DNA of 64,000 nucleotides from Virgibacillus_P tibetensis. GTDB taxonomy: Bacteria; Bacillota; Bacilli; Bacillales; Amphibacillaceae. Positions within the stretch are counted from its first letter, which is position 1. Each line of letters begins with the position of its first letter. The stretch lies in contig NZ_JARZFX010000002.1 in the NCBI RefSeq assembly GCF_036026595.1, forward strand, positions 62,001 to 126,000. The letters are read 5' to 3'. Below are positions 53,250-62,335 of the stretch, piece after piece. The notes under the pieces were generated by a model. The model was not told the DNA's origin and did no database searches. It saw only the letters and a list, made by a program, of their open reading frames with translations. Made by a program: the position numbers and the translations under genes.

Positions 53250-54569
53250 CTATATCCCCTCCTTTAATTCGAATTTATGTAAATAGGGACGATTTACTAG
53301 TAACATTTCCTCGAAAATACGCATTGCTACATCGGCAGAGGAAATCAAGGGATGTATAGTTAACGCTTGAATAGCTGTTCCATAACTTCCAGTAACCGCA
53401 GCCTTAACAGTCAGCTCCTCATAAGCTTTAACATTTTGAAGAAGCCCACGTATCTCAGGTTTTACCTCACCGATTTGAAGCGGTGTTATTTGGTGTTTTT
53501 CCACAACACAATTTACTTCAATACATGCATCATCGGGGAGACAAGAAATAGCTCCATTATTTTTAACGTTTAACGTATGAAGTTCTTTTGTATCTAAATG
53601 AATGGATTTAATAAGATTAATTGCCGCCTCAGAATAATAAGCACCGCCACGTTGCTCTAAAGCTTTTGGTTTTTCCTTTAGCTCCTGGTCCCGATAGAGC
53701 TCAAATAATTCTTTCTCTACTTTCTGTACCTGATCTGCTCTTGTTTCTTTATTTTCATATTCTTTCACCTGATCTTGCAAAATCCTATTTTGTTGATAGT
53801 AATACTTGTGGTAACCACAAGGTATAGCCCCTAACGACTTAAGAAATTTAGTATCCCAACCGAAAGATGGAATATTTTTTGCTTCATAGCTATCCGATTT
53901 TCCAGATAAAATATCATCAATACGAGAACGACCTTTAATATACAGGTCGGTTATCCAAGTCAAATGGTTAATACCTACAAAATTGATACTTACATCTCTC
54001 ACGTCAACGTTATATGTGTCAGCAAATTTTTTATAGAAATTAATTGGATTATTACATAGCCCAACTACTTTGACATTTGTGTGTTTTATTATTGCTTCTG
54101 TTACGATTCCAGCTGGATTTGTAAAATTTAATAACCAAGCACTAGGCGCTAGCTCGTCGATGTCATTACAAATGTCCAGCAAAACAGGAATCGTTCGCAA
54201 GGCTTTCATAAATCCGCCTGCTCCAGTAGTTTCTTGTCCAATAACACCGTGTTTAATGGATATGTATTCGTCATTTCGTCGCATGGCAAGCTGACCTACA
54301 CGAATCTGTGTAATGATATAAGTTGCATCCTTTATTGCATCTCTTCGATCTAATGTAGCTATTATTTTTATAGGGCAATTTGCTTTTTTTATCATTCTAT
54401 TTGCTAGCTTTTCTATGATGGAAAGTTTTTCTTTTCCTTCTGGTATATCTACTAACCAAACTTCCGTGATTTGTAAGGATTTATAATTGTTGATTATTCC
54501 TTCTAAAAGTTCTGGCGTATATGAGGAACCACCCCCAATTACAACAACCTTAGTCTTTTTCATAATCAT
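53250..54569 (-). CDS. GH4 6-phospho-beta-glycosidase
   Basis: The 439-residue enzyme is of the NAD+/Mn2+-dependent GH4 family: the Rossmann motif KVVVIGGGSSYTPELLEGI at the start, FTNPAGIVTEAI, GLCNNP with the metal-binding Cys, FVGINHLTW and the acid/base-region residues in between. The closest types are LicH/CelF-like 6-phospho-beta-glucosidases, which hydrolyse O6-phosphorylated disaccharides. Start ATG 54569 (MIMKK) lies six bases after AGGAGG and overlaps the kinase gene by 20 bp, so kinase and glycosidase are coupled. A kinase making the phosphorylated substrate would replace a PTS. Confidence 0.88.
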   Translation of the reverse strand: MIMKKTKVVVIGGGSSYTPELLEGIINNYKSLQITEVWLVDIPEGKEKLSIIEKLANRMIKKANCPIKIIATLDRRDAIKDATYIITQIRVGQLAMRRNDEYISIKHGVIGQETTGAGGFMKALRTIPVLLDICNDIDELAPSAWLLNFTNPAGIVTEAIIKHTNVKVVGLCNNPINFYKKFADTYNVDVRDVSINFVGINHLTWITDLYIKGRSRIDDILSGKSDSYEAKNIPSFGWDTKFLKSLGAIPCGYHKYYYQQNRILQDQVKEYENKETRADQVQKVEKELFELYRDQELKEKPKALEQRGGAYYSEAAINLIKSIHLDTKELHTLNVKNNGAISCLPDDACIEVNCVVEKHQITPLQIGEVKPEIRGLLQNVKAYEELTVKAAVTGSYGTAIQALTIHPLISSADVAMRIFEEMLLVNRPYLHKFELKEGI

Positions 54570-55536
54570 CCATAACCTCCTTATACGTAATTTCAAGCAT
54601 TTGTTTAACCTCATTTATATTTGTGTTGTAATTTTCAAGTGCAAATAAGCTGGCCCCTATTACCGGACTTGACTGAAGCGGAAATACTTTGCAACTTAAG
54701 TCGTAGCTTAGAAGATATGAATGAAATATTTCTTGCAGAATAATACTTTCAGGTTTTGTAACTAAACTCCCTATTAGTACAACTGGTGTTTCGTTTTGTT
54801 CATTGCTAAAAAGCTTATTATTAATTACTTTAACTGACACAGCAAGTTCTTTTGCCTGACGTTCAATAAGGCCTAAAGCGAATACATCCTTTTGTGCTGC
54901 TGCCTTAAACAATAAAGTAGATAAATGCAAGGGTATTTGAACACGATTATTAATATAAAAGTCATGCATACTCTGGAGACTTGTGAAGTTCAATTTCTTT
55001 AAAACATAGTCAACTAGTAAACTACGATCTTCTCTTCCTTGAGCAACTCTCATTACAAATCGAAAAATTTCTTTAGATATCATTTCCCCACCACCATAGT
55101 CTCCGAAAGTGTAACCAAACCCTCCTAGTTGCATTAACTCATTTGCGTGGTTAACACCTACTGCATTTGTAGAAGTACCACACACAATTGCTATGCCTTC
55201 TCCTTTTACTACACCTGCTTTTAGCCCGATAACAGCATCTACTTTTATCTCGAACTTGTCTATTCCAATGGTTGATAATATACTTTTTAACATTTCTATA
55301 TCATGTTCTTTATCTGCACCAGCTAGCCCAAAACAAGCATATGATATGCTAGAAACACTTATTCTGGCCATTTTACACGCTTTTAACACAGCTGATTCTA
55401 TCTCTTTTTTTGCCTTTATCTCGTCAATCTGGTAATTCCCATTACCAGCCAGACCATGTCCTATAACTCTTCCTTTTATATCACTGATTATCGCCTCTGT
55501 TTTTGTACCTCCGCCATCAACACCTAAAAAATACAT
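54550..55536 (-). CDS. BadF/BadG-family sugar kinase, second copy
   Basis: The 328-residue kinase has FLGVDGGGTKTEAIISD, GIAIVCGTSTNAVGVN and GGFGYTFGDYGGGE. It differs from the 48.1-kb kinase in the second phosphate motif (CGTSTNAVG in place of GGTGAICLA), so the substrate may differ too, possibly a disaccharide for the coupled GH4 enzyme. ATG 55536 heads the unit kinase-GH4-ABC, divergent from the DUF624 gene. GlcNAc kinase is the conservative alternative. Confidence 0.83.
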   Translation of the reverse strand: MYFLGVDGGGTKTEAIISDIKGRVIGHGLAGNGNYQIDEIKAKKEIESAVLKACKMARISVSSISYACFGLAGADKEHDIEMLKSILSTIGIDKFEIKVDAVIGLKAGVVKGEGIAIVCGTSTNAVGVNHANELMQLGGFGYTFGDYGGGEMISKEIFRFVMRVAQGREDRSLLVDYVLKKLNFTSLQSMHDFYINNRVQIPLHLSTLLFKAAAQKDVFALGLIERQAKELAVSVKVINNKLFSNEQNETPVVLIGSLVTKPESIILQEIFHSYLLSYDLSCKVFPLQSSPVIGASLFALENYNTNINEVKQMLEITYKEVMDDYEKD

Positions 55537-55648
55537 ATAGCAAACCTCACTAACTAACTTTTAATTTCCGTTACTGATTAATATTTTGAAATATAATTTC
55601 ACAACAAGTATAATTATAGTATCGTATTTTAAATTAGGGGGAATAGAT

Positions 55649-56242
55649 ATGCTAGAATCACGTTTTTATAAAATACTTGATGAAGTAACTTCTATAGTAA
55701 TTATTAATTTTTTGTTTCTAATATCATCACTGTTTATTGTTACTTTTTTTCCCGCACTATTTTCTATGATCTCAACAGTTAGAAATAAATTTCATAAAGA
55801 ATCATCCGAAATTGTCCGATTCTTTTTTCAAGAATTGTGGAAGTATAGAATGAGTGCAAATATCATTGGTATACCAGCTATACTTATAGGTTACAGTTTC
55901 TTTTACTATATAAATGCTTTCTATGCAATTAACACTACATGGAGCTTATATCTATTGCCATTAAGCATTATGATATTTATTGCCTACCTTTTTTTCACTA
56001 TGCAGGCTATTTTTAACATTATTCATTTTGATATGCCTATGAAAATGTGGCTAAAAAACGCTTTATTCATGGTATTTTATAAACCTCAATTTACTATAAT
56101 ATTAAGTATATATTTTGTTCTCATTTTACTACTTACCTATTGGTTTCAAATTCTATTATTTTTAGGCACATTTTCTCTACTGATGTACGGTCTTGTATAT
56201 ATAAGCTTAAAGAAGATTTCTACCATAAAAGTAAATGAATAG
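55649..56242 (+). CDS. DUF624 (YesL-type) membrane protein
   Basis: The 197-residue protein has about five membrane segments and the family opening SRFYKILDEVTSIVIINFLF, FPALFSMISTVRN. DUF624 proteins accompany sugar ABC importers in Bacillota (for example YesL in the rhamnogalacturonan cluster) and are thought to assist them, with no proven mechanism. ATG 55649 follows AGGGGGA. Divergent from the kinase-GH4 unit with a shared 110-bp promoter region. Confidence 0.8.
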   Translation: MLESRFYKILDEVTSIVIINFLFLISSLFIVTFFPALFSMISTVRNKFHKESSEIVRFFFQELWKYRMSANIIGIPAILIGYSFFYYINAFYAINTTWSLYLLPLSIMIFIAYLFFTMQAIFNIIHFDMPMKMWLKNALFMVFYKPQFTIILSIYFVLILLLTYWFQILLFLGTFSLLMYGLVYISLKKISTIKVNE

Positions 56243-56249
56243 TTTAAGT

Positions 56250-56376
56250 CGCTCCTTTAACCCCTTAATTGGTAGCGTTTACATTATATGCATTTTTAAT
56301 TGCTGCCAAAACATGTTTTGGCTCGACCTGTATGAAATACCCGTTGCTAAACCGTTAAAATTACAGAAGAAGGCAA
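56250..56376. other. Spacer after the DUF624 gene
   Basis: No gene or clear terminator was identified in this short AT-rich spacer. Confidence 0.3.
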
Positions 56377-56592
56377 CTATAAAATTGAACATTCATAATC
56401 AGTAGTGTACATTAATTCTCTAAGATTTTTGTGGCGCATATTGCGCGAAGCTTTGGAAGCAGCTGACTCATATAAATCGATTCTATTGGTTTTACCTAAG
56501 CCACTCACCGCTTTCAGCGCATTTTGTAAGTCTAACTCCTTCAGTATTTCACGTATTGAATATATATTATTTTTCGATACATTTTTAACCAA
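56377..56592 (-). pseudogene. C-terminal fragment of an unrecognised gene
   Basis: The frame is open back to an in-frame TAG near 56650, with no ATG and only a TTG at 56592 without a ribosome site. The 71-residue product (IYSIREILKELDLQNALKAV, LYESAASKASRNMRHKNLRE) looks protein-like and helical, so a truncated gene is likelier than a chance frame. The family is not recognised. Confidence 0.35.
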
Positions 56593-56792
56593 TGTCCTAA
56601 TATCATCATCTGTGTTACGCTCTGTGGTTAGATTAGATTTAATACTTTTCTAATCGTATTATTCTAGCATTATGTTTCATATCTTTATTTCCCTTAATTA
56701 AGAAATAGTATATACTATTTGAAATTTTGCGTCAATAGTTTTTCGAATATCTAAAACTTAATTTCAAGCATTTCCTCTATAACTCAAAATTA

Positions 56793-56819
56793 ATGAGCTG
56801 TGAAATTCTCACAGCCCTA
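56793..56819 (-). terminator. Hairpin after the flavodoxin gene
   Basis: GGCTGTGA pairs with TTCACAGC across four bases; the following ATTAATTTTG is a weak T-run. Confidence 0.55.
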
Positions 56820-56831
56820 ATTTGAGTATCT

Positions 56832-57284
56832 TTAAATTCTAAAAAAAGCCCATAGCGTCTCCACAAACTTCTCGCATCGTAAAATATCATCACCCTCGGG
56901 AGTCAAATCAACCTTTAATCGTTCTGGAACTAGGATGGCTCCTTTGTTTTTCAGTCGGTCACTCATCAAATCAACTGCTCCGCCATACGTATCATAACAG
57001 GAATCAGCGGAGCCGAAGACACCAAAAACTTTTCCAGTTATATCAACATCATCCAGCTCCTCGTAGAAATCCTCTACTTCATAAGGGAGATCACCATCAT
57101 CCCATGTATGTGTACCAACCAGGATAGCATCATAGTCTAAAAGTTCTTCTACATCTATTGGGTCGTATTCAAATGTCTTTGTTACTACTGTAATATTTTT
57201 ATCTTCAAGATAGCCTACCATTGCTTCGGCCATTAACTCCGTATTTCCAGTTGTACTAGCATAAAGCATTAATACTTTGCTCAT
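56832..57284 (-). CDS. Flavodoxin
   Basis: The 150-residue FMN protein has the phosphate-binding loop YASTTGNTELMAEAM at its start and the isoalloxazine-loop segments GTHTWDDGDLPYEVEDF and GSADSCYDTYGGAVD. It shuttles low-potential electrons and resembles the YkuN/YkuP flavodoxins of Bacillus. ATG 57284 (MSKVLML) sits seven bases after GGAGGG; the longer frame to 57308 is not preferred. Upstream, TGATAATGATAATCGTTTTCA resembles a Fur box, which would fit iron-limited expression. Confidence 0.9.
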   Translation of the reverse strand: MSKVLMLYASTTGNTELMAEAMVGYLEDKNITVVTKTFEYDPIDVEELLDYDAILVGTHTWDDGDLPYEVEDFYEELDDVDITGKVFGVFGSADSCYDTYGGAVDLMSDRLKNKGAILVPERLKVDLTPEGDDILRCEKFVETLWAFFRI

Positions 57285-57325
57285 CAGGTATCCCTCCATT
57301 AAAAGCAACTCACCTTACTTCTATT

Positions 57326-57350
57326 TTAACTGATAATGATAATCGTTTTC
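57326..57350. promoter_or_regulatory. Fur-box-like operator upstream of flavodoxin
   Basis: The plus strand reads TGATAATGATAATCGTTTTC, which matches the Fur consensus (TGATAATNATTATCA type) in about 14 of 15 first positions. Its place 45 bases before the flavodoxin start agrees with Fur control of flavodoxins in Bacillus subtilis. Confidence 0.6.
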
Positions 57351-57481
57351 AATTAAATTCATGATATTATTAAATTAGTTGTGTCTAACATGTGGAAAAA
57401 GCCAAACTGTGCTCATTTCAGGTGATGGATCGCTCGTCTGGCGGGGCTGTTTCGTTCAGGCATATGTATAGTCGCACAACA

Positions 57482-57522
57482 AATAAGAATAGCAACCCGC
57501 TTCCAGGTTACTATTCTTACAT
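57482..57522 (-). terminator. Terminator after the GHL10 glycosidase gene
   Basis: On the minus strand TAAGAATAGTAACC pairs with GGGTTGCTATTCTTA across a short loop, followed by TTTGTTG. Confidence 0.78.
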
Positions 57523-57551
57523 TTGATCTAAATCTACTGCACATCTTTCTA

Positions 57552-59051
57552 TTATTCTATTGTTATAGTGGATACCTGTTGTGTATTTATTTTAACTTTT
57601 TGTAAATCAGATTCACCATTTACTTCAATATAATAATTACCAGGTTCTAAGTCTGTTAGAACGAAATGACCATTCGCATCCGTCACCACTTTATCGATTA
57701 CCTCTCCAGCTTTTCCTCTTCTAATGGTTACCTCCTGGTTTGACAATTGACTACCAATTGTTCCAAGTAAGTGACCATGCGATGCTGTTTTCCATTCGGG
57801 TGTTGGTACTGCTACTGGTTCAGTAAAAGGAGGATTCCCATCATTGTGTTCTGTTGGTTCATACAATGAGCGGATCAATTCTTCTTGTGGAAGCCCGTCA
57901 TTACTCCAAACGTTATAAACATATGGACTGATACCTTCCACCCTGTTTCCTAATGGTGATGGATCAATTGCGCGACGGATTTGATTGATACTGTCTGATA
58001 TAGTGTTTAAGTAAAGGGCAGGCCCGATAACAATACCACGATTTCGCGGCAAGTCCTTTTGCCACTCGATCCATTGGTTAAAGCGTTCTTCTCTTCTTGG
58101 ATCTGCGTCACTATCATAATTCATAACATAGGCATAATCCAAATAGCCTTCTTGAACCCATTCTTTCCAATTTTGATGTGACCGTTGTATTGGGTCCATA
58201 TTCCACCAGTCAGTGGAACGGGGATCAGCAAAGCCCCATGATAAAACTGCTGCAGATAATTCTGCGCTCATATCTTCAGCCATAGTTTCTGCATATATTC
58301 TTTTTATTAATGAATCAACCTGGTCAACTTTCCACTTGATCCATTCGGAATCCCAAGGCTGAGGACGATCGGAACGTCCCGTTTCTTCATGAAATCTTTC
58401 CAGTGAAGTAGCGTTATATCCTTTTCCATCTTCCGGATAACGGATATAGTCCAGATGTACACCATCCACATCATAATTTTTTACAATATCCGTAACCATA
58501 TTAACTACGTGATCTCTCGCATCTGGATGACCTAAATCGAGGTATGGCTGCCAGTAAGGAACGTTACCGCTATAATCCTCCGTTACCCATGTTTCATCCT
58601 CGGGTGCATTTGGACCATGCTGATTCCAAATATGGTTTGGATCTTCAGGTTCCCCACCATAAACCGTGTGCCACATAGGACCAACAACTACCCAGGCATG
58701 TACTTTTATACCTTGTTCCTTTGCCTTAGTTAATAAATAACCCAGTGGGTCAAATCCTTCAGGAACTGCTGGGTCTTCCGTAAACGGTAAAACATCACTA
58801 TGGTAATAGGCATCATGTCTTCTGCTGACTTGCGCAACAATAGTATTCATGTTTGCGTCTTTAACATCTTGAACCAGTTTATCAATTTGATCTGGAGTTT
58901 TTGCCCCAGGTTCGAATGCTTGCACCCAAAATGCACGAATAAACCCTTCATTTTCACTTGCTTCGACCTGATTATCCCATTGGTAGGAAGTTAACAATAA
59001 AACAAAAGAAACCATAAGTATGAAACCAACTCTTACACTTCTCCTTAGCAT
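57552..59051 (-). CDS. Secreted GHL10-family glycoside hydrolase (YngK-like)
   Basis: The 499-residue protein has a signal peptide (1-30), a GHL10 (DUF187) barrel with IRAFWVQAFEPGAKTPDQID, VHAWVVVGPMWHT, DVDGVHLDYIRYPEDG (the conserved DxxHxDYIRYP strand with catalytic Asp) and YAYVMNYDSDADP, and a C-terminal transthyretin-like carboxypeptidase-regulatory domain (about 430-499). B. subtilis YngK has the same layout. The E. coli relative DigH (YddW) cleaves peptide-free peptidoglycan, so a wall-glycan role would fit the nearby salvage genes. ATG 59051 is preceded by AAAGGAGG. Confidence 0.88.
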   Translation of the reverse strand: MLRRSVRVGFILMVSFVLLLTSYQWDNQVEASENEGFIRAFWVQAFEPGAKTPDQIDKLVQDVKDANMNTIVAQVSRRHDAYYHSDVLPFTEDPAVPEGFDPLGYLLTKAKEQGIKVHAWVVVGPMWHTVYGGEPEDPNHIWNQHGPNAPEDETWVTEDYSGNVPYWQPYLDLGHPDARDHVVNMVTDIVKNYDVDGVHLDYIRYPEDGKGYNATSLERFHEETGRSDRPQPWDSEWIKWKVDQVDSLIKRIYAETMAEDMSAELSAAVLSWGFADPRSTDWWNMDPIQRSHQNWKEWVQEGYLDYAYVMNYDSDADPRREERFNQWIEWQKDLPRNRGIVIGPALYLNTISDSINQIRRAIDPSPLGNRVEGISPYVYNVWSNDGLPQEELIRSLYEPTEHNDGNPPFTEPVAVPTPEWKTASHGHLLGTIGSQLSNQEVTIRRGKAGEVIDKVVTDANGHFVLTDLEPGNYYIEVNGESDLQKVKINTQQVSTITIE

Positions 59052-59099
59052 ATTAAGTCCTCCTTTAGTAGTGAAAAACAAAATTCATCAGAATAACTG

Positions 59100-59767
59100 G
59101 AATTATGCTTGATTCACCCTCTTTCTTTTAAGATTTTTCTGTACTCGCCTATCTGTTGATGGGTGTATTGAAAAATCTCTGGAGGACAGCGAGGAGTTCA
59201 CTTGAGATGTTACTCCTGATGGCAGTAGTTTAATAGAGTTATTCTATAGTGAAACTATCTTTCATCTTTTATTCTACTTTTTGTTATATTAGAACGATAG
59301 TGGCAAAAGTAGTGTTTATTTTCTGATTAATGGAAATATTAGGGATGATGAACTACTACTAAAGATATTGATTCTCTCAAAAACAATATAAAAAAAGAAA
59401 GCCTATGCTTATAAGTGGTTGTAGATAACGTGGAGAAATTGCGAAGAAACAATAAGAAAAACAAACCAATTAGCACCATAAACGCACACTAAAATAACAG
59501 TGTAATTAACAAGGAAATAGACCTACTTTATTGAGTCGGCCTTTAGTCTTTCCATATAATGTTATTTTAACTAACGCACGTTGTTAGTAGATCTCTTGGT
59601 ACAGAATCCAACACATCTAAATATTTTAGCCTTTCATTTATAATTAACAGAATATCCCTGAGTTTATTATAAAAAAAATGACAAACAAATTCTGATTGCC
59701 TTATTTAACTCTTGCACCGATTTGTTTAATAACGATAATATAAATCTTGTAGCTTGCTTCATAGATA
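59100..59767. other. Gene-poor AT-rich interval
   Basis: About 670 bases lack a credible coding frame. Near 59520-59560 a hairpin pairs AAAGGCCGACT with AGTAGGTCTATTT imperfectly and may end a transcript. No tRNA, riboswitch or repeat was recognised. Confidence 0.4.
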
Positions 59768-60202
59768 TCAAAATAAACCGAAAACGTTTGTACTAAACAT
59801 TGAAATTAATAATATTCCGATAAATAATAACTCACTAATCGTTAGAATATACGCTTTTCGATTTCCCGCATATTTCCATTCCATAATTGCCTGAACCGTC
59901 TGAGACACCATTATAAATATAAACATTAAAATCCATATCTCAAGAAACCAAACCCTCTCATATGGTTCTGCCGAAATGTTATAGAAGTATCCGAACAAAA
60001 AAATAGCAATAAACGTTATTCTAATCGTCCAATCAATTTTTTTATGTTGTTGATTTATATGGTTATATGAAAATAATCTCTTCTTTTCTACTTTTAGCCA
60101 TCTTCTCATTAAAGCATTAAAAACAACTAACAATAATACAAATATGATTAAAACCAGAAAAAACTTTATCCAAAATATTGGCTCAATAATATCGAATAAC
60201 AT
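59768..60202 (-). CDS. DUF4181 membrane protein
   Basis: The 144-residue protein has about four hydrophobic segments (8-28, 57-77, 88-108 and 122-141) and the DUF4181 features LMRRWLKVEKKRLFSYNHIN and VQAIMEWKYAGNRKAYILT. The family is confined mostly to Bacillaceae and has no known function. ATG 60202 follows a GGGGGGAAACC run. It is monocistronic. Confidence 0.8.
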   Translation of the reverse strand: MLFDIIEPIFWIKFFLVLIIFVLLLVVFNALMRRWLKVEKKRLFSYNHINQQHKKIDWTIRITFIAIFLFGYFYNISAEPYERVWFLEIWILMFIFIMVSQTVQAIMEWKYAGNRKAYILTISELLFIGILLISMFSTNVFGLF

Positions 60203-60282
60203 ACAAAAGGTTTCCCCCCTTCTTCATTAATTAATTTCTATGGTTAAAGCACCATATAGTTTTACAACAAAAAAGAATTAGT

Positions 60283-60652
60283 AATTTGAAGTTAAGGTGT
60301 GTTTCAGATTTATCACCATCAATTTCGAGTAATATTTTTGATGTTTTCGGAGTTTTAGAATCTAATTTGAAGGCCTCACCACTGTTAAAATGGCCTTGTT
60401 TGTCTAATTCTTTTTCTTCTATCCCCCAACCTCAGAAATCAGAACTCTCAATTAATAAATTGGTTTCTTTCAATTCTTCAGGTTCTCTCCTATATAACTA
60501 ATCTTAATACTTTGTATCTTATAACTTGTGACCAATTCTCCGTTCCAATTTTCTCCCTTTCCCTTAAAGGCAACACTACTCTTATCGTTATTACAAGATA
60601 CTAATAACAAAAATATGCTTATAAAAAGAAGGCTCATTAAGAACTTTTTCAT
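60283..60652 (-). pseudogene. Lipoprotein gene broken by a frameshift and a stop
   Basis: ATG 60652 opens MKKFLMSLLFISIFLLLVSC, a lipobox, then SSVAFKGKGENWNGELVTSY and ISYIGENL, after which the frame closes. The next frame carries the continuation PEELKETNLLIESSDF, a TGA, then GWGIEEKELDKQGHFNSGEA and IDGDKSETHL. One shift and one nonsense codon are both needed, so it is a real pseudogene rather than one sequencing slip. It resembles small bacillar lipoproteins of unknown role. Confidence 0.75.
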
Positions 60653-60960
60653 TTTTAAATCCCTCTAACTAATTTTCTTCTTAGCTATAGATATTCTCCA
60701 TATAATTGTTATATCCTTCTTTGACAATCTGCCAGTTAGTCAAAGAACCGAAATTTCGCAACCATCTATATTTAGTTTAACGAAAAAAATATTAATTACC
60801 CTTTGTAGCTTTTTAGGAAGAATTAAAATAACGTGGCGATTAGCAGAAATATTAGCAAGCTAATAACAAGATGACTATAACTTGTCACTCTGCTATTTGT
60901 ATGTTATTTACTATGCTAATTCACACATAAATTAAGTAAAAACATTGTTATATCAATTAA

Positions 60961-61000
60961 AAATAGCATACCAATTTGAGTGATAACTGATATGCTACTC
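60961..61000 (-). terminator. Terminator after the LacI regulator gene
   Basis: On the minus strand TAGCATATCA pairs with TGGTATGCTA across a loop, followed by TTTTTAATT. Confidence 0.75.
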
Positions 61001-61050
61001 CATATGCTATTTATTATGCTTCTCCAACTTAACGGAACTACTTACCATGC

Positions 61051-62070
61051 TTAGGCTTTCTTACTCACTGAATCACGATAGACAATTTTATATGGCACAA
61101 TGATCCGCTTCGATGGTTCGGTTTTAGTAACCGTTTTTTCAATCAGTGCTTTGGCTGATTGTGCACCAAGCTCGTAAATGTTTACGTCTACTGTGGTCAA
61201 GGCTGGACGGGTGATCTCGGATAGATATACGTTATTAAAGCTGACCAGTGAAATATCCTGGGGAACATTAACTCCGGATTCTTCCAAGGTACTTAACACA
61301 CCCAGACTCATTAGGTCATCACTGACAACAATCCCTGTTGGACGATTATCCAATGCCAGCAAGTCCTCTACAGCCTCACGTCCACCGGATTTCAGGAATT
61401 CTGTATGAATTTTATATTCATCGCAGTCCATCAACCCGGCTTCTTTCAGTGCTGCTTCATAGCCTGCCTCACGATCCATTGTAACGAATAAATCCTTCGA
61501 ACCACCAATAAATGCAATTTTTTCATGCCCCTGTTCGATTAAATGTCTCGTTATCTCTTTTCCAGCTGCGAAGTTGTCATTATCGACATGAGTTATTTTA
61601 TTTATATTCTCATAAGGCTTACCAACAATTACAAATGGAAACTCATTCTCCTGCAGGAAATTCATAACGCGGTCATTCACTCTGGAGTAAAGCAGGATAA
61701 CGCCATCAATATAGCTGCCATAAACCATCCGTTGCACTTCTGCATAAATCTCTTCATCCGATTCCCCACTTGATAACATCATTGAATACTGCATGTTATG
61801 GGTAACGGAGCCAATTCCCCGTAAAATTTCCGGGAAGAATGGATTCTGTAGTGCTGTGTTGGCAGATGAAGGCATGATAACACCTATCGCTTTTGTTGAT
61901 TTCACAACAAGGTTCCGTGCATTGATGTTTGGATGATAACCCAATTCTTTCATAGCTTTACGTACCTTTTTCTTTGTATCAGGGCTGATCCTCGGATTAT
62001 CTGCAATTACTCTAGATACAGTAGAGGGTGATACACCTGTTGCCTTTGCTACATCTTTAATTGTTACCAT
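61051..62070 (-). CDS. LacI family regulator of sugar use
   Basis: The 339-residue regulator has the LacI helix-turn-helix (VTIKDVAKATGVSPSTVSRV), a hinge, and a periplasmic-binding-like effector domain (about 62-335) with AIGVIMPSSAN and IAFIGGSKDLF. The size and sequence recall MalR-type regulators of alpha-glucoside genes, which fits the alpha-glucosidase gene just upstream on the same strand. I start at ATG 62070, five bases after AGAGGGTGA. It may be controlled by its own product; no operator was identified. Confidence 0.87.
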   Translation of the reverse strand: MVTIKDVAKATGVSPSTVSRVIADNPRISPDTKKKVRKAMKELGYHPNINARNLVVKSTKAIGVIMPSSANTALQNPFFPEILRGIGSVTHNMQYSMMLSSGESDEEIYAEVQRMVYGSYIDGVILLYSRVNDRVMNFLQENEFPFVIVGKPYENINKITHVDNDNFAAGKEITRHLIEQGHEKIAFIGGSKDLFVTMDREAGYEAALKEAGLMDCDEYKIHTEFLKSGGREAVEDLLALDNRPTGIVVSDDLMSLGVLSTLEESGVNVPQDISLVSFNNVYLSEITRPALTTVDVNIYELGAQSAKALIEKTVTKTEPSKRIIVPYKIVYRDSVSKKA

Positions 62071-62149
62071 TTCTTTCACCCTCTACATTTATTTTTCAGC
62101 TTCTTTTTAGTAAGGATTGCCGCTTTATTTTACAATTTTAAATAACCAG

Positions 62150-62290
62150 TGGAAATCTACTCGTTTTCCACGAACAATCTGCAAGCCTCCTCTGTCTGTT
62201 CCACGTTTGTGAGGTCCGCTTAGTTTTTACCCGCAGGAGTCTTGCATAATGCTACTACTGTGCTGAGTCGTTTCTTTATTTGGCACATCT
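62150..62290. repeat. Second, diverged Bacillaceae-type intergenic repeat
   Basis: The stretch with TTTTCCACGAACAATCTGC, TCTGTTCCACGTTTGTGAGG and CCCGCAGGAGTCTTGCAT follows the pattern of a widespread Bacillaceae intergenic repeat. It lies between the GH31 gene and its regulator. It is more decayed than the copy at 34470-34625. Confidence 0.55.
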
Positions 62291-62335
62291 TATTATTCAT
62301 TTACAATAATCTTTTAGAAAACTACCTTTTTCGTA

